Positions 32,262 through 41,405 are shown, counted from the stretch's first letter. The stretch is DNA of 64,000 bases from Amycolatopsis vancoresmycina (GCF_000716785.1 NZ_JNYY01000022.1:62001-126000), one strand, 5' to 3'. The notes: a model not told the origin generated them from the letters alone. A program made the numbers and translations.

Positions 32262-33113
32262 GTGGCTCTGCACGATCTCGGAACGGCCGTGCGCTGGTTG
32301 CGCGAGAACACCGACCCCGCCGCTCTCGGTCTCGCGCCCGGCCGGAACCGGCGGGTCCGCGGCCTCCGGCGGGAGGAGCTCGCCGAGCGGGCCGGTGTCT
32401 CCGCCGACTACCTCAGACGCCTCGAGCAGGGACGCCGTCAGCCCTCCCCAAGCGTTGTCGACGCCCTCGCGCGTGCCCTGGACGTCGGGCGGGCCGAGTA
32501 CGAACGGCTCTGCGCCCTGGCCGGGTACGCCCCCGCCGACGGGCACGTTCCCCGCGATGCCGGGGCGGGTGCCCTGCGGCTGCTGGAGCGGTTCGGTGAC
32601 ACCCCCGCCTTCCTGACCGATGCCGCGTGGAACGTCGTCGCCGTCAACACAGCCTGGCTGTCGCTGCAAGCCGGGGCGCCTGCCCGGCACGCACGGGACT
32701 GGAACGTCGCGTGGCGCACCTTCTGCAACGCCCTCGGCGGGATCAGCCGGACCGACGACCGCGCGGCCGGGTTCCGGGCCATGCTCGCCGCGCGCCTGCG
32801 GGACACCGCCCTGCGCTACCCCTCCGACCCGTCCCTCGCCGAGCTCGTCGACGACCTGCGGACCCGGAGCCGGTCGTTCGACAGCCTGTGGCGCACGCCG
32901 GAAACCGTTGGCAGCTACGAGAACCAGGCCGTGTTCCGGCACCCCGACGGCACCGACCTCACGCTCGACGGCAACCTCCTGCACGTGCCCGGGGATGACC
33001 TGATGGCGGTCGTCCTCACCGCGGCACCGGCCGACGCCGCGCGGCTCGGGGAGGTCGTGCGCGCCGCCGGGGAGCCGGGTGTCGTCAGGGTGGGCCAAGC
33101 CGGCCCAGGCTGA
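32262..33113 (+). CDS. XRE-family regulator with MmyB-like ligand-binding domain
   Basis: A 283-aa protein from GTG 32262. The N-terminal helix-turn-helix (about 10-80, RGLRREELAERAGVSADYLRRLEQGRRQPSPSVVDALARAL) precedes the MmyB-like domain (about 95-270, FLTDAAWNVVAVNTAW...). That domain binds fatty acid-like ligands in relatives. This is a common actinomycete family and is often divergent from a short-chain dehydrogenase. No such neighbour is present, so the target is unknown. It begins 15 bases after the OmpA-domain gene. Confidence 0.87.
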   Translation: MALHDLGTAVRWLRENTDPAALGLAPGRNRRVRGLRREELAERAGVSADYLRRLEQGRRQPSPSVVDALARALDVGRAEYERLCALAGYAPADGHVPRDAGAGALRLLERFGDTPAFLTDAAWNVVAVNTAWLSLQAGAPARHARDWNVAWRTFCNALGGISRTDDRAAGFRAMLAARLRDTALRYPSDPSLAELVDDLRTRSRSFDSLWRTPETVGSYENQAVFRHPDGTDLTLDGNLLHVPGDDLMAVVLTAAPADAARLGEVVRAAGEPGVVRVGQAGPG

Positions 33114-33167
33114 TCGCGCCGGGGGCCGTGATCATGGGTCCCCGAGGCGGCCGAGGGCGAGAGGAGG

Positions 33168-33674
33168 TCAGGCCCCGTCCTTGCGGCGGCGCGGCGCGGC
33201 CGAGCGGGGCGGTGTCGCGCGCATGTGGTCGCGCACCGGTGTCAGCAGGCCGGCGAGCGCCTCGACCTGGTCTCGCGAGAGCGGGTCCAGCAGCAGGCTG
33301 CTGACCACCTCGACGTGCCCGGGCAGGACCCGGCCGAGCAGCGCGCGCCCGGCGTCGGTGATGGTGACCGTGACGCTCCGCTCGTCGTCCGCCGACGGGC
33401 CGCGGACCACCAGTCCCGCCTTTTCGAGCAGCCCCGCCTGGTAGGTCAGGCCGCTGCGGCTGTAGACGACGCCGTCGGCCAGGTCGGTCATCCGGTGACT
33501 GCCCGACGGCGCGTCCCCGAGCCGGGCCAGCAGCTGGAACTGCACGTAGCTGAGGTCGCCCGCTTCGCGCAACTGCTGCTCGACCGCGTGCCGCAGCAGG
33601 CTGGCCACCTCGATCAGGGCGAAGTAGGCGCCGAGCTGCACGGGGTCGAGCGACGGTGGTGAGTCAGCCATCAC
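33168..33674 (-). CDS. MarR-family transcriptional repressor
   Basis: A 168-aa winged-helix protein: dimerisation helices (about 10-45), recognition region with YVQFQLLARLGDAPSGSHRMTDLADGVVYSRSGLTYQAGLLEKAGLVVRGPSADDERSVTVTITDAG, and a basic tail. It diverges from an oxidoreductase gene at 33802. The intergenic region has three identical palindromes, the first starting 13 bases upstream of this start codon. This fits repression of both itself and the oxidoreductase gene, released by a small aromatic or electrophile ligand as in other MarR proteins (inference). Confidence 0.9.
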   Translation of the reverse strand: MMADSPPSLDPVQLGAYFALIEVASLLRHAVEQQLREAGDLSYVQFQLLARLGDAPSGSHRMTDLADGVVYSRSGLTYQAGLLEKAGLVVRGPSADDERSVTVTITDAGRALLGRVLPGHVEVVSSLLLDPLSRDQVEALAGLLTPVRDHMRATPPRSAAPRRRKDGA

Positions 33675-33686
33675 CGCAGTCTACTG

Positions 33687-33781
33687 CTTCGAATTCGAAG
33701 GGTTGTCAAGGTGAGCGACCTCACTTGCTTCGAATTCGAAGTAGTCGTACTGTCATCGGCAGGTGCTTCGAATTCGAAGCA
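33687..33781. promoter_or_regulatory. Three-site MarR operator array
   Basis: The perfect 14-bp palindrome CTTCGAATTCGAAG occurs at 33687-33700, 33728-33741 and 33766-33779. The third is embedded in an 18-bp palindrome (33764-33781). Centres are 41 and 38 bp apart, close to four helical turns, so three dimers could sit on one face. Sites lie between the divergent MarR and oxidoreductase starts. Confidence 0.8.
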
Positions 33782-33801
33782 AGAGCGGAAGAGAGAGTCC
33801 G

Positions 33802-34731
33802 ATGAAGGCAGTGCGTTTCCACGAGTACGGCGAACCCGGCGTCCTGCGCTACGAAGACGTCGAGCAGCCGGTCCCGGGCGCCGGGCAGGTCCGGCTCCGC
33901 GTCGCCGCGACGTCGTTCAACTCCGTCGACGGCAACATCCGCGGCGGGTTCATGCGCGGTCCCATCCCGGTCGAGCTGCCGCACACGCCCGGCATCGACG
34001 TCGCCGGCACGGTCGACGCGGTCGGCGAGGGGGCCGGCCTCGCGGTCGGCGACGAGGTGATCGGCTTCCTGCCGATGGACAAGCCCGGCGCCGCCGCGGA
34101 GTACGTCATCGCCCCGGCCGAAGCCCTGACGCCGGCGCCCGAGAGCGTTCCGCTGCCCGACGCGGCTGCGTTGCCGCTGGTCGGCCTGACCGCGTACCAG
34201 GCCCTGTTCGACCACGCCGGTCTGCAGGCCGGGCAGCGCGTGCTGGTCAACGGCGCCGGCGGCGCGGTCGGCGGCTACGCGGTCCAGCTGGCGCACCACG
34301 CCGGTGCGCACGTGATCGCCACCGCCAGCCCCCGCAGCGGCGACGCGGTCAAGGCGGCCGGCGCCGACGAGGTCGTCGACCACACCAGCACCGGGGTCAC
34401 CACCGCGGTCACCGAGCCGGTCGACGTCGTGCTCAACCTCGCGCCGGTCGCTCCGGAGGAACTGGCCGCGCTGGTCACCCTGGTGCGCCCCGGCGGCGTC
34501 TTGGTCAACACGACGGTGTGGATGCCCGCGCCCGGCGACGAAGCGCGCAACGTCCGCGGCATCGACCTGTTCGTCCGCAGCGACGCCGGGCAGCTGGCGA
34601 AGCTGGTGGCGCAGGTCGACCGCGGCGAGCTGCACGTCGACGTCGCCGAGCGGGTGCCGCTGCCCGAGCTGGCCGCGCTGCACGCCCGCCCCGCGGTGCA
34701 CGGCAAGGTCATCGTCGTCCCGGCGTCCTGA
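33802..34731 (+). CDS. NADP-dependent medium-chain oxidoreductase (quinone oxidoreductase-like)
   Basis: A 309-aa zinc-free MDR protein from ATG 33802. The GroES-like N-terminus (MKAVRFHEYGEPGVLRYEDVEQPVPG) is followed by a nucleotide-binding motif (VLVNGAGGAVGGYAVQLAHHAG). Catalytic zinc ligands are absent, as in quinone and enone reductases. It is divergent from a MarR repressor with three operators, which suggests an inducible role against reactive carbonyls or quinones. The 3' end overlaps the convergent DUF998 gene by 23 bases. Confidence 0.88.
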   Translation: MKAVRFHEYGEPGVLRYEDVEQPVPGAGQVRLRVAATSFNSVDGNIRGGFMRGPIPVELPHTPGIDVAGTVDAVGEGAGLAVGDEVIGFLPMDKPGAAAEYVIAPAEALTPAPESVPLPDAAALPLVGLTAYQALFDHAGLQAGQRVLVNGAGGAVGGYAVQLAHHAGAHVIATASPRSGDAVKAAGADEVVDHTSTGVTTAVTEPVDVVLNLAPVAPEELAALVTLVRPGGVLVNTTVWMPAPGDEARNVRGIDLFVRSDAGQLAKLVAQVDRGELHVDVAERVPLPELAALHARPAVHGKVIVVPAS

Positions 34732-35338
34732 CGCAGGCGGCGGACACCCACAGCATCGCCGCGATAGCGCCGGCGGCGAGCGTCAGCGAACCCGCCGGCC
34801 CGCCCGTCATCGCCCACAGGTCACCAGCCAGCAGCGCCGTGCCCGCGACGACCGAAAGCCCCGCGGCCCGGCGGTCGCCCGCACGGGCGAACCGGCGGCC
34901 GAGGACGTAGCAGGCGGCGATGAGCGCGGTGAACGAGATGCTGCCGGCCGCCATGTGGCCGATCGCGTGCCACGACACCGCCGCCGGCACCGCGTCGGGA
35001 GTGCCGGCGGGGAAGCCGTTCCCGGGATCCGGCGGGAAGAGTCCCGCCGCGATCATCCCGGCGCCGTAGCCGGTCAGGAGCTTCGGCAGCGCCCCGCCGC
35101 CGAAGCGGAAGCTGCCCGCGCCGATCAGGATGAGCACGCCCGCGACGACGAAGTTGGCGATCTGCAGCCAGCCCAGGGAGCCGGTGCTGAGGGCGCTGAG
35201 CGGGTGGCGGGTCAGGTCGAAGCCGTCGCGGGTCGCCGCCTGGGCCAGCGAGACGGTGGCCCACAGCGGGGCCGCGACGGCCAGGCAGGTCAGGCGCGCG
35301 GACGCCGTCGGGGCGGGGCGGGTGATGGTCGTGGTCAT
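34709..35338 (-). CDS. DUF998-type membrane protein
   Basis: A 209-aa protein with six hydrophobic segments (for example LTCLAVAAPLWATVSLAQA, LQIANFVVAGVLILIGAG and AGTALLAGDLWAMTGGPAG). The GFDLTRHPLSALSTGSLGWLQIANF motif is characteristic of DUF998 proteins of unknown function. The RBS AAAGGAA lies upstream on the minus strand. It is downstream of, and probably co-transcribed with, the cupin gene 27 bases away. Confidence 0.82.
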   Translation of the reverse strand: MTTTITRPAPTASARLTCLAVAAPLWATVSLAQAATRDGFDLTRHPLSALSTGSLGWLQIANFVVAGVLILIGAGSFRFGGGALPKLLTGYGAGMIAAGLFPPDPGNGFPAGTPDAVPAAVSWHAIGHMAAGSISFTALIAACYVLGRRFARAGDRRAAGLSVVAGTALLAGDLWAMTGGPAGSLTLAAGAIAAMLWVSAACVRTPGRR

Positions 35339-35365
35339 GCCGGAGTTCCTTTCGGGAGAAGGGGT

Positions 35366-35737
35366 TCAGAAGGTGACGCCGGCCTGGGCGGCTTCGGCGT
35401 CGTCGAGGAAGTCCTGCTCGATGCGCGGTGACGCGTGGATGCACATCATCCGCAGCGGCTCGGGCCCGACCGCGCGGAACGCGTGCGCCGTGCCCGCGCC
35501 GACCACCACGACGTCGCCCTGGTTCGCCGTCACCTCGCCGTCGGACGTGCGGACGAGGGCCTCGCCGGCCAGTACCACCCAGGTTTCCGAGTACGGGTGC
35601 ACGTGGGCGCCCGGGCCCTGGCCTTCGGTGTTGTACACGTGGAAGAACGAGACGCCGGAGCCGTAGGCCTCGCCTTCGAACCGGGCCGTGCGGCCGGTGC
35701 CGATGCGCAGGTCGTCTTCCTTCGCGATGACCACCAT
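35366..35737 (-). CDS. Cupin-domain protein
   Basis: A 123-aa single-cupin protein from the ATG at 35737 (RBS AAGGGGAA on the minus strand). The GAHVHPYSETWVVLAGEALV metal motif and the second motif GDVVVVGAGTAHAFRAVG are present, so a metal site with His ligands is likely. Small cupins of this kind act as sensors, isomerases or oxygenases; substrate unknown. It heads a two-gene leftward operon with a DUF998 protein and is divergent from a LuxR-ATPase regulator gene. Confidence 0.85.
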   Translation of the reverse strand: MVVIAKEDDLRIGTGRTARFEGEAYGSGVSFFHVYNTEGQGPGAHVHPYSETWVVLAGEALVRTSDGEVTANQGDVVVVGAGTAHAFRAVGPEPLRMMCIHASPRIEQDFLDDAEAAQAGVTF

Positions 35738-35802
35738 GGGAGTTCCCCTTTCCGGGTGTTTCGGTCTGGCTGTCATCTTTCGGCGACGGCGGTCCCCGGA
35801 CA

Positions 35803-35819
35803 TCCGTGGTGACCACGGA
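35803..35819. promoter_or_regulatory. Palindrome in cupin/LuxR divergent region
   Basis: TCCGTGGT-G-ACCACGGA is a perfect 8+1+8 palindrome, followed at 35824-35832 by a repeated half-site (ACCACGGAG). It lies 63 bases before the LuxR-ATPase start and 66 bases before the cupin start, a good position for an operator of the adjacent regulator. Confidence 0.55.
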
Positions 35820-35881
35820 ACCCACCACGGAGATCCCGGTACGGACCCGGCGACCAGGCACGATCCGGCATACTCGGTGCC

Positions 35882-38521
35882 ATGCCGACCGCGCCGACGC
35901 TCTCGCCGCGCGAGCGCGAGGTCCTGCTGGCCGTGGCCGAGCACCTGACCAACGCCGAGATCGCCGGCCGGCTCTACGTCTCGGTGCGGACCGTCGAAAG
36001 CCACGTTTCCGCCCTGCTGCGCAAGCTCGGCGCCCGCGACCGCCGGGAACTGGCCGCGCGGGCGCCGGGACTCGCGACGGCGAGCGAGCCGGCCGGGCTG
36101 GTCGTCGGCGCGCCGCAGCCGCCCACCGGCTTCGTCGGGCGGGCGGCCGAACGGGACGCCGTCGTGCGGCTGGTGGCCGAAAGCCGCGTCACGACCGTCC
36201 TCGGCCCCGGTGGGGCCGGGAAGACCCGGCTGGCGCTGGCCGCGACCGAGGCCGCCGCCGGACGGTTCCCCGGCGGCGCGACCTTCGTCAACCTGGTGCC
36301 GGCCCGGCCGGGTTCGGTGCTCGAGTCGGTCGCCGCCGGGCTCGGTGTCCTGCCGCGGCCGCAGCAGCCGCTGCCCGACGCCGTCGCCGGGCAGCTGACC
36401 GGCCGGGCGCTGCTCGTGCTCGACAACTGCGAGCACGTCGCGGACGACGTCGCCGACGTCATCACCGCGCTGACCGGCGCGAACCCGCAGCTGAGCGTGC
36501 TGACGACCAGCCGCGAACGGCTCGGCGTGCCGGGGGAGACCGTGCTGCAGCTCGGGCCGCTGCCCGCCGACGGCGAAGCGGTGACCCTGTTCACCGAGCG
36601 GGCGAAGGCGGTCGATCCGGCGTTCGACGCCGATCCCGCGCAGGTGGCCGAGCTGTGCCGCGAGCTGAACGGCTCGCCGCTGAACATCGAACTCGCCGCC
36701 GCGCGGGTCGCGTCGCTGGGCCTGGACGGGCTGCGGGCCGGGCTGGCCGACGACCCGTTGCGCGTGCTGGCGACCGGGCGCGGCGAACCGCGGCACCGGT
36801 CGCTGCGTTCGGTCATCGAGTGGAGCCACCGGCTGCTGAGCGCCGAAGAACGCACGGTACTGGCCCGGGTTTCCCGGTTCCGCCACGGTTTCGACCTCGA
36901 GGGCGCCGCGGCGCTGTCGCCCGAGCTCTCCGTCGGCGCGGTGTCCGACGTGCTCGGGCGGCTGGTCGACAAGTCGCTGGTCACCGTGCACCGGGAGCCG
37001 GTTTCCTGGACGCTCCCCGATGGCGTCGCCCGGTTCGCCCGCGAGCAGCCCGAGCACTCGGCCGAGGTCGCCGTCCGGTACCGGCAGTGGGCCGCCCGCC
37101 GTGCGCGGGAGCTGACCGGACGCCTCGGCGGCGACTGGCGCGACGAGTTCGACCGGATCGCCGACGACCTGCGCGCCTGCGTCGCGGACGGCACGGCGGA
37201 GGAGTACGCGCTGACCGCGGATCTGGCCCGGCTGGCCTACGCGCGCGGCTTCCTCGCCGAAGCGGCGGCCCACTGGCGCACGGCCGCGGACCGGGCGGCG
37301 ACCCCCGCGGCCACCGCCGCGGAGCTGGCCCGCGCGGGCAGCTGCGTGCACCTGCTCAGCCACGCCCGCGACCACTACGACCTGCTGCTCGTCGCGGCCG
37401 ACCGCGCGGCGGACGACCCCGCCACCCGGGCGGTGTGCCTGGCCACCGCGGTCGTCCTGGCCGAACGGTTCCGCGGCGCCGGGTTCACCACCGACCCGGT
37501 GCCGTCGGCCGAACTGGACCGGATGCTCGCGGAGGCCACCCGGCTGGCCGGGGACTCGGCGCCCGTCGCCGTCGCCCGGGCCTGGCATTCCGGCCCGGGC
37601 CCGCAGACGGTCACCGCCGAGGCGGCCGGGCAGGCCGTGGCGGCGGCGGACGGCGATCCGTTGCTGCTGAGCGCCGCGCTGGACGCCCGGTGCACCGCGG
37701 AAGCCCTCGCCGGCCGCCCGGACCTGGCCCACCGCACGACCCAGGAGCGCGTCGGCCTCGTCACGAAGGCGGATCGCACCGACCCGCACGCGGCGCTGGA
37801 GGTGCTGGACGCGTTCCGGTCCGCGATCACCTACGCCGTCGCGACCGGAGAGCTGTCCGACGCGCTGTCGGTGAGCCGGCGCGCCGCCGGCGATCCGGCG
37901 CTGGCCGGGCATCCGTACTGGGGCCGCAGCGGCCTGGTCACCACCCTGGCGCTGACCGGCCGCTTCGCCGACGCGCTCGCGCTCGCCGACGAAATGTGGG
38001 GCGCCACGGCGGTAACCGGGCTGCCGCGCAACGCGACCCTCGGCGTGCCGCTGCTGGCGGCCGCGCTGGCGGCCGGTCTGTCCGGCGACGAACCGGCGAT
38101 GACCCGGTGGCGGGCGCGCGCGGCCGGCGTCGCCGGCGTGGCGACACCGGCCGGGTCCGCGAACCTGGCCCCGCTGGACGCGTTCGTCCGGGCCCGGGTC
38201 GCCCTGCACACCGGCACCGGTTCGGTGGAGCTGCTCGCGGAGGTCGGCGCCGGGTTCGCCCCGGGCCGGTTCGACGGGTACGCCGTCGGCCTGGCCGCCG
38301 AACTGGCGGTGGTGCTCGACAGCGCCGACGCCGAAAACCACCTCCGGCGGGCCGGGCAGCACGCCGCGCACAACCGCTGGACGGCGGCGGTCCTGACCCG
38401 TGCCCGCGGCCGCCAGGGCGACGCCGGGCTCCTGAAGGAGGCCGCGGACCGGTTCGCCGAACTCGGTGCCGCTTTCGAAGCCGAGGTGACGGCTACCGCG
38501 GCGCGGGCAGCCGGATCGTGA
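35882..38521 (+). CDS. Large regulator with N-terminal LuxR helix-turn-helix and NB-ARC-type ATPase
   Basis: An 879-aa protein. A LuxR-type DNA-binding domain is at the very N-terminus (about 5-62, LSPREREVLLAVAEHLTNAEIAGRLYVSVRTVESHVSALLRKLGA). The P-loop ATPase (about 80-330) has Walker A GPGGAGKTRLAL and the LLVLDNCEHV Walker B. The rest is a helical winged/TPR-like region. Most LAL regulators place LuxR at the C-terminus; this is the less common reversed order. The neighbouring palindrome at 35803-35819 and the divergent cupin operon are plausible targets. Its end overlaps the convergent kinase gene by 29 bases. Confidence 0.87.
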   Translation: MPTAPTLSPREREVLLAVAEHLTNAEIAGRLYVSVRTVESHVSALLRKLGARDRRELAARAPGLATASEPAGLVVGAPQPPTGFVGRAAERDAVVRLVAESRVTTVLGPGGAGKTRLALAATEAAAGRFPGGATFVNLVPARPGSVLESVAAGLGVLPRPQQPLPDAVAGQLTGRALLVLDNCEHVADDVADVITALTGANPQLSVLTTSRERLGVPGETVLQLGPLPADGEAVTLFTERAKAVDPAFDADPAQVAELCRELNGSPLNIELAAARVASLGLDGLRAGLADDPLRVLATGRGEPRHRSLRSVIEWSHRLLSAEERTVLARVSRFRHGFDLEGAAALSPELSVGAVSDVLGRLVDKSLVTVHREPVSWTLPDGVARFAREQPEHSAEVAVRYRQWAARRARELTGRLGGDWRDEFDRIADDLRACVADGTAEEYALTADLARLAYARGFLAEAAAHWRTAADRAATPAATAAELARAGSCVHLLSHARDHYDLLLVAADRAADDPATRAVCLATAVVLAERFRGAGFTTDPVPSAELDRMLAEATRLAGDSAPVAVARAWHSGPGPQTVTAEAAGQAVAAADGDPLLLSAALDARCTAEALAGRPDLAHRTTQERVGLVTKADRTDPHAALEVLDAFRSAITYAVATGELSDALSVSRRAAGDPALAGHPYWGRSGLVTTLALTGRFADALALADEMWGATAVTGLPRNATLGVPLLAAALAAGLSGDEPAMTRWRARAAGVAGVATPAGSANLAPLDAFVRARVALHTGTGSVELLAEVGAGFAPGRFDGYAVGLAAELAVVLDSADAENHLRRAGQHAAHNRWTAAVLTRARGRQGDAGLLKEAADRFAELGAAFEAEVTATAARAAGS

Positions 38522-39560
38522 CGACGAGCCCGCCGGCCGCGCGGGGCGTGAGCTCCAGCATCCCGTCGTGGGCCCGGACGATGCTGTGCACGATCGCCAG
38601 CCCGAGCCCGACGCCGGTGTGCTCGCCGGCGCGGGTGCGTTCCGAGCCGCGCTGGAAGGGCTCGACGAGGGTGGGGACCAGGTCCGGCGCGAGCGGCAGG
38701 CCGGTGTTTTCGATCCGCAGCACGCTCGCGTAGCGCCGCGGTTCGGTGTGGACGGTGATGGTGCCGCCGCCCGGCAGGTTGTGGACGATCGCGTTCTGGA
38801 CGAGGTTCGTCACCATCCGCAGGATCAGCGCCGGCGAACCGGACGCCCGGGCCGGCTCGCCGGTGACGTCGAGCGTGATCCCGCGCTGTTCGGCCAGCGG
38901 CAGCAGCGTTTCCGCGGCTTCCTCGGCGACCAGCGAGAGGTCGACGGGCTCGCGGGTGAAGGCGCGGCCGTCGCTGCGGCTGAGCAGCAGGAGCGCCTCG
39001 GTGAGGTCGATCGCGCGCGCGGTGACCGCGTGCAGGCGTTCGACGAGTTCGCCGCGGTCGAATTCCGGATCCTTGCGGGCGACGTCGAGCAGGGCCTGCG
39101 AAATGGCGAGCGGGGTGCGCAGTTCGTGGGACGCGTTCGCGGCGAACCGCTGCTGTTCGGCGACCCGGGATTCGAGCCGTTCGAGCATCGCGTCGAAGAC
39201 GTCGGCGAGTTCGCGGAACTCGTTCGCCGGGCGGCCGCCGAGCCGGATCCGGTGCGCCAGCGAGCCACCGGCGGCCAGCCGGGCCGCCTCCGTGATCCGG
39301 GTCAGGGGCGCCAGCATCCGGCCGGCCAGCAGCCAGCCGCCCAGCAGACCGAACACCAGGAGGAAGCCCAGCGCGGCCGCCGCGGCGGGGGCGAACTCGC
39401 GGATGAGCAGGAACCGGTTGGGGGAGATCCCGAGCAGGCCCTGGTCGTTGTCGGGCACGTACCGCAGCAGGTACGCCCACACCACGGCGAGCAGGACGGC
39501 GCCCGCGAGGAGGAGGAACCCGGCGTAGCTGAGGGTGAGCCTGAGCCGGGCGCTGCGCAT
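38493..39560 (-). CDS. Sensor histidine kinase (orphan)
   Basis: A 355-aa protein from the ATG at 39560. Two membrane helices (about 5-32 and 58-82) flank a short sensor loop. A HAMP domain follows, then HisKA with phospho-acceptor His in NASHELRTPLAIS, and HATPase with the N-box (LVQNAIVHN) and GVGLGLAIVHSIV. No response regulator gene lies beside it in the window, unusual for this class. Its partner may lie elsewhere or have been lost. Confidence 0.9.
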   Translation of the reverse strand: MRSARLRLTLSYAGFLLLAGAVLLAVVWAYLLRYVPDNDQGLLGISPNRFLLIREFAPAAAAALGFLLVFGLLGGWLLAGRMLAPLTRITEAARLAAGGSLAHRIRLGGRPANEFRELADVFDAMLERLESRVAEQQRFAANASHELRTPLAISQALLDVARKDPEFDRGELVERLHAVTARAIDLTEALLLLSRSDGRAFTREPVDLSLVAEEAAETLLPLAEQRGITLDVTGEPARASGSPALILRMVTNLVQNAIVHNLPGGGTITVHTEPRRYASVLRIENTGLPLAPDLVPTLVEPFQRGSERTRAGEHTGVGLGLAIVHSIVRAHDGMLELTPRAAGGLVVTIRLPAPR

Positions 39561-39730
39561 GGCCGGAGCGTAGGTCGGGCGGGTTATCGCGGGCGTATGC
39601 AACGAGGTCGTGCCGCCGGCCGGGGCAGCCGGTTGCGGTCGTCGGCCGAACGCGCCGGACGCTGTTCGCCCGAATCGGCCGTTGGTGATTGACAACCCGG
39701 CGCCGGGCAGCGACGGTGTGCACGAGCGTC

Positions 39731-39744
39731 TGGGAACGCTCCCA
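39731..39744. promoter_or_regulatory. CebR-type operator upstream of the GH5 gene
   Basis: TGGGAACGCTCCCA differs by one base from the CebR operator consensus TGGGAGCGCTCCCA known in Streptomyces and relatives. It lies 38 bases before the cellulase start. CebR represses cellulase and beta-glucoside genes until cellobiose is present. No cebR gene is in the window. Confidence 0.75.
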
Positions 39745-39781
39745 GAGTTCGTCCGCCGCCAGTGTGCACAAGGGAGTGCCG

Positions 39782-41323
39782 ATGTGGGGAAGAGCCGGAA
39801 AACGTCCTGCCGCGCTTGCGGTCGCGGGTCTCGCGGCCGCGGCCGCGTGCGTCGTCACGTCGACGACGGCCGTGTCGGCGGCGAATGACCCGAGCGCGGC
39901 CGCCGCGGCGTTCGCCTGCAAGGTCACCTATTCGGCCAACGACTGGGGAAGCGGGTTCAGCGTCACCGTCGGGATCGGCAACGTCGGGTCTTCGGCGGTC
40001 GACGGCTGGACGCTGACCTACTCCTACGCCGGGAACCAGACCCTGCAGCAGGGCTGGTCGGGCACGTGGACGCAGTCCGGCAAGCGGGTCACCGTGGCCA
40101 ACGCGAGCTGGAACGGAGCCATCCCGGCCGGTGGCTCGGTCAGCACCGGCGCCAACTTCTCCTACAGCGGCACCAACACCACGCCGGTGGACTTCGCCGT
40201 CAACGGCGCCGCGTGCACCGGGACCCCGCCGACCACGGCGACCACCCCCATCACGAAACCGACGACCACCACGCCGACCACGACCACGACACCGCCGCCG
40301 CCCGGGCCGGCGCCCGCGCTGCACGTCTCGGGCAACAAGCTGCTGACCGCGGCCGGGAAGAACTACCGGCTGCTGGGGGTCAACCGGTCCAGTGGCGAGT
40401 TCGCCTGCGTGCAGGGCAAGGGGATGTGGGACAGCGGCCCGGTCGACCAGGCCTCGGTCGACGCGATGAAGGCGTGGAACATCCACGCGGTGCGGATCCC
40501 GCTGAACGAGGACTGCTGGCTCGGCCTGTCCGGTTCGCCCAGCGGCGCCACCTACCAGCAGGCCGTCAAGGACTACGCGAAACTGCTGGCGGCCAACGGG
40601 ATCAACCCGATCCTCGACCTGCACTGGACGCACGGCCAGTACACCGGCAACTCCTCGGCCTGCACCGACGTCAACGCGACCTGCCAGAAGCCGATGCCCG
40701 ACCGGCAGTACACGCCCACGTTCTGGACCCAGGTGGCCACCGCGTTCAAGGGCGACGACGCCGTGGTGTTCGACTTGTTCAACGAGCCGTACCCGGACGC
40801 GGCCGCCAACTGGTCCGACGCGGCCGCCGCGTGGAAGTGCCTGCGTGACGGCGGAACCTGCACCGGCATCGGCTACCCCGTCGCGGGGATGCAGGAGCTG
40901 GTCGACGCCGTCCGCGCCACCGGCGCCACGAACGTGCTCATGACCGCGGGCCTGACCTGGACCAACGACCTGACCCAATGGCTGGCCTACCGCCCGAACG
41001 ACCCGGCGGGCAACGTCGTGGCGTCCTGGCACTCGTACAACTTCAACGCGTGCGTCACGGTGTCCTGCTGGGACAGTCAGATCGGGACGGTCGCCGCGCA
41101 GGTTCCGGTGCAGGCCGGCGAAATCGGCCAGAACAGCTGCGCGCACGACTACGTCGACCAGGTGCTGGCGTGGCTGGACGCACACAGCCTCGGGTACACG
41201 GCGTGGACGTGGAACCCGTGGGGCTGCAGCGGCGGCAACGTGCTGATCGAGGACTACGCGGGCACGCCGACGAAGACGTACGGCGAGGGCTTCCGGGCCC
41301 ACCTGCTGACCGTCAACCCGTGA
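39782..41323 (+). CDS. Secreted GH5 cellulase with N-terminal CBM2
   Basis: A 513-aa protein from ATG 39782. A signal peptide (about 1-36) leads to a CBM2 cellulose-binding module (about 43-145, bounded by Cys and with exposed Trp in WGSGF, GWTLTY, GWSGTW). A Thr/Pro linker (about 148-178) joins it to a GH5 barrel (about 180-513). The acid/base Glu is in DLFNEPYP and the nucleophile Glu in VQAGEIGQ. It should cleave internal beta-1,4-glucan bonds of cellulose outside the cell. A CebR-like box just upstream predicts cellobiose-induced expression. Confidence 0.94.
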   Translation: MWGRAGKRPAALAVAGLAAAAACVVTSTTAVSAANDPSAAAAAFACKVTYSANDWGSGFSVTVGIGNVGSSAVDGWTLTYSYAGNQTLQQGWSGTWTQSGKRVTVANASWNGAIPAGGSVSTGANFSYSGTNTTPVDFAVNGAACTGTPPTTATTPITKPTTTTPTTTTTPPPPGPAPALHVSGNKLLTAAGKNYRLLGVNRSSGEFACVQGKGMWDSGPVDQASVDAMKAWNIHAVRIPLNEDCWLGLSGSPSGATYQQAVKDYAKLLAANGINPILDLHWTHGQYTGNSSACTDVNATCQKPMPDRQYTPTFWTQVATAFKGDDAVVFDLFNEPYPDAAANWSDAAAAWKCLRDGGTCTGIGYPVAGMQELVDAVRATGATNVLMTAGLTWTNDLTQWLAYRPNDPAGNVVASWHSYNFNACVTVSCWDSQIGTVAAQVPVQAGEIGQNSCAHDYVDQVLAWLDAHSLGYTAWTWNPWGCSGGNVLIEDYAGTPTKTYGEGFRAHLLTVNP

Positions 41324-41405
41324 CCGGCCCGGGTGCGGCGAGTGCCGGCTCGCCGCACCCGTGCGAGTCTGGGTCCCGGAACAGCCACTCGTACCGGGAG
41401 CCGCC

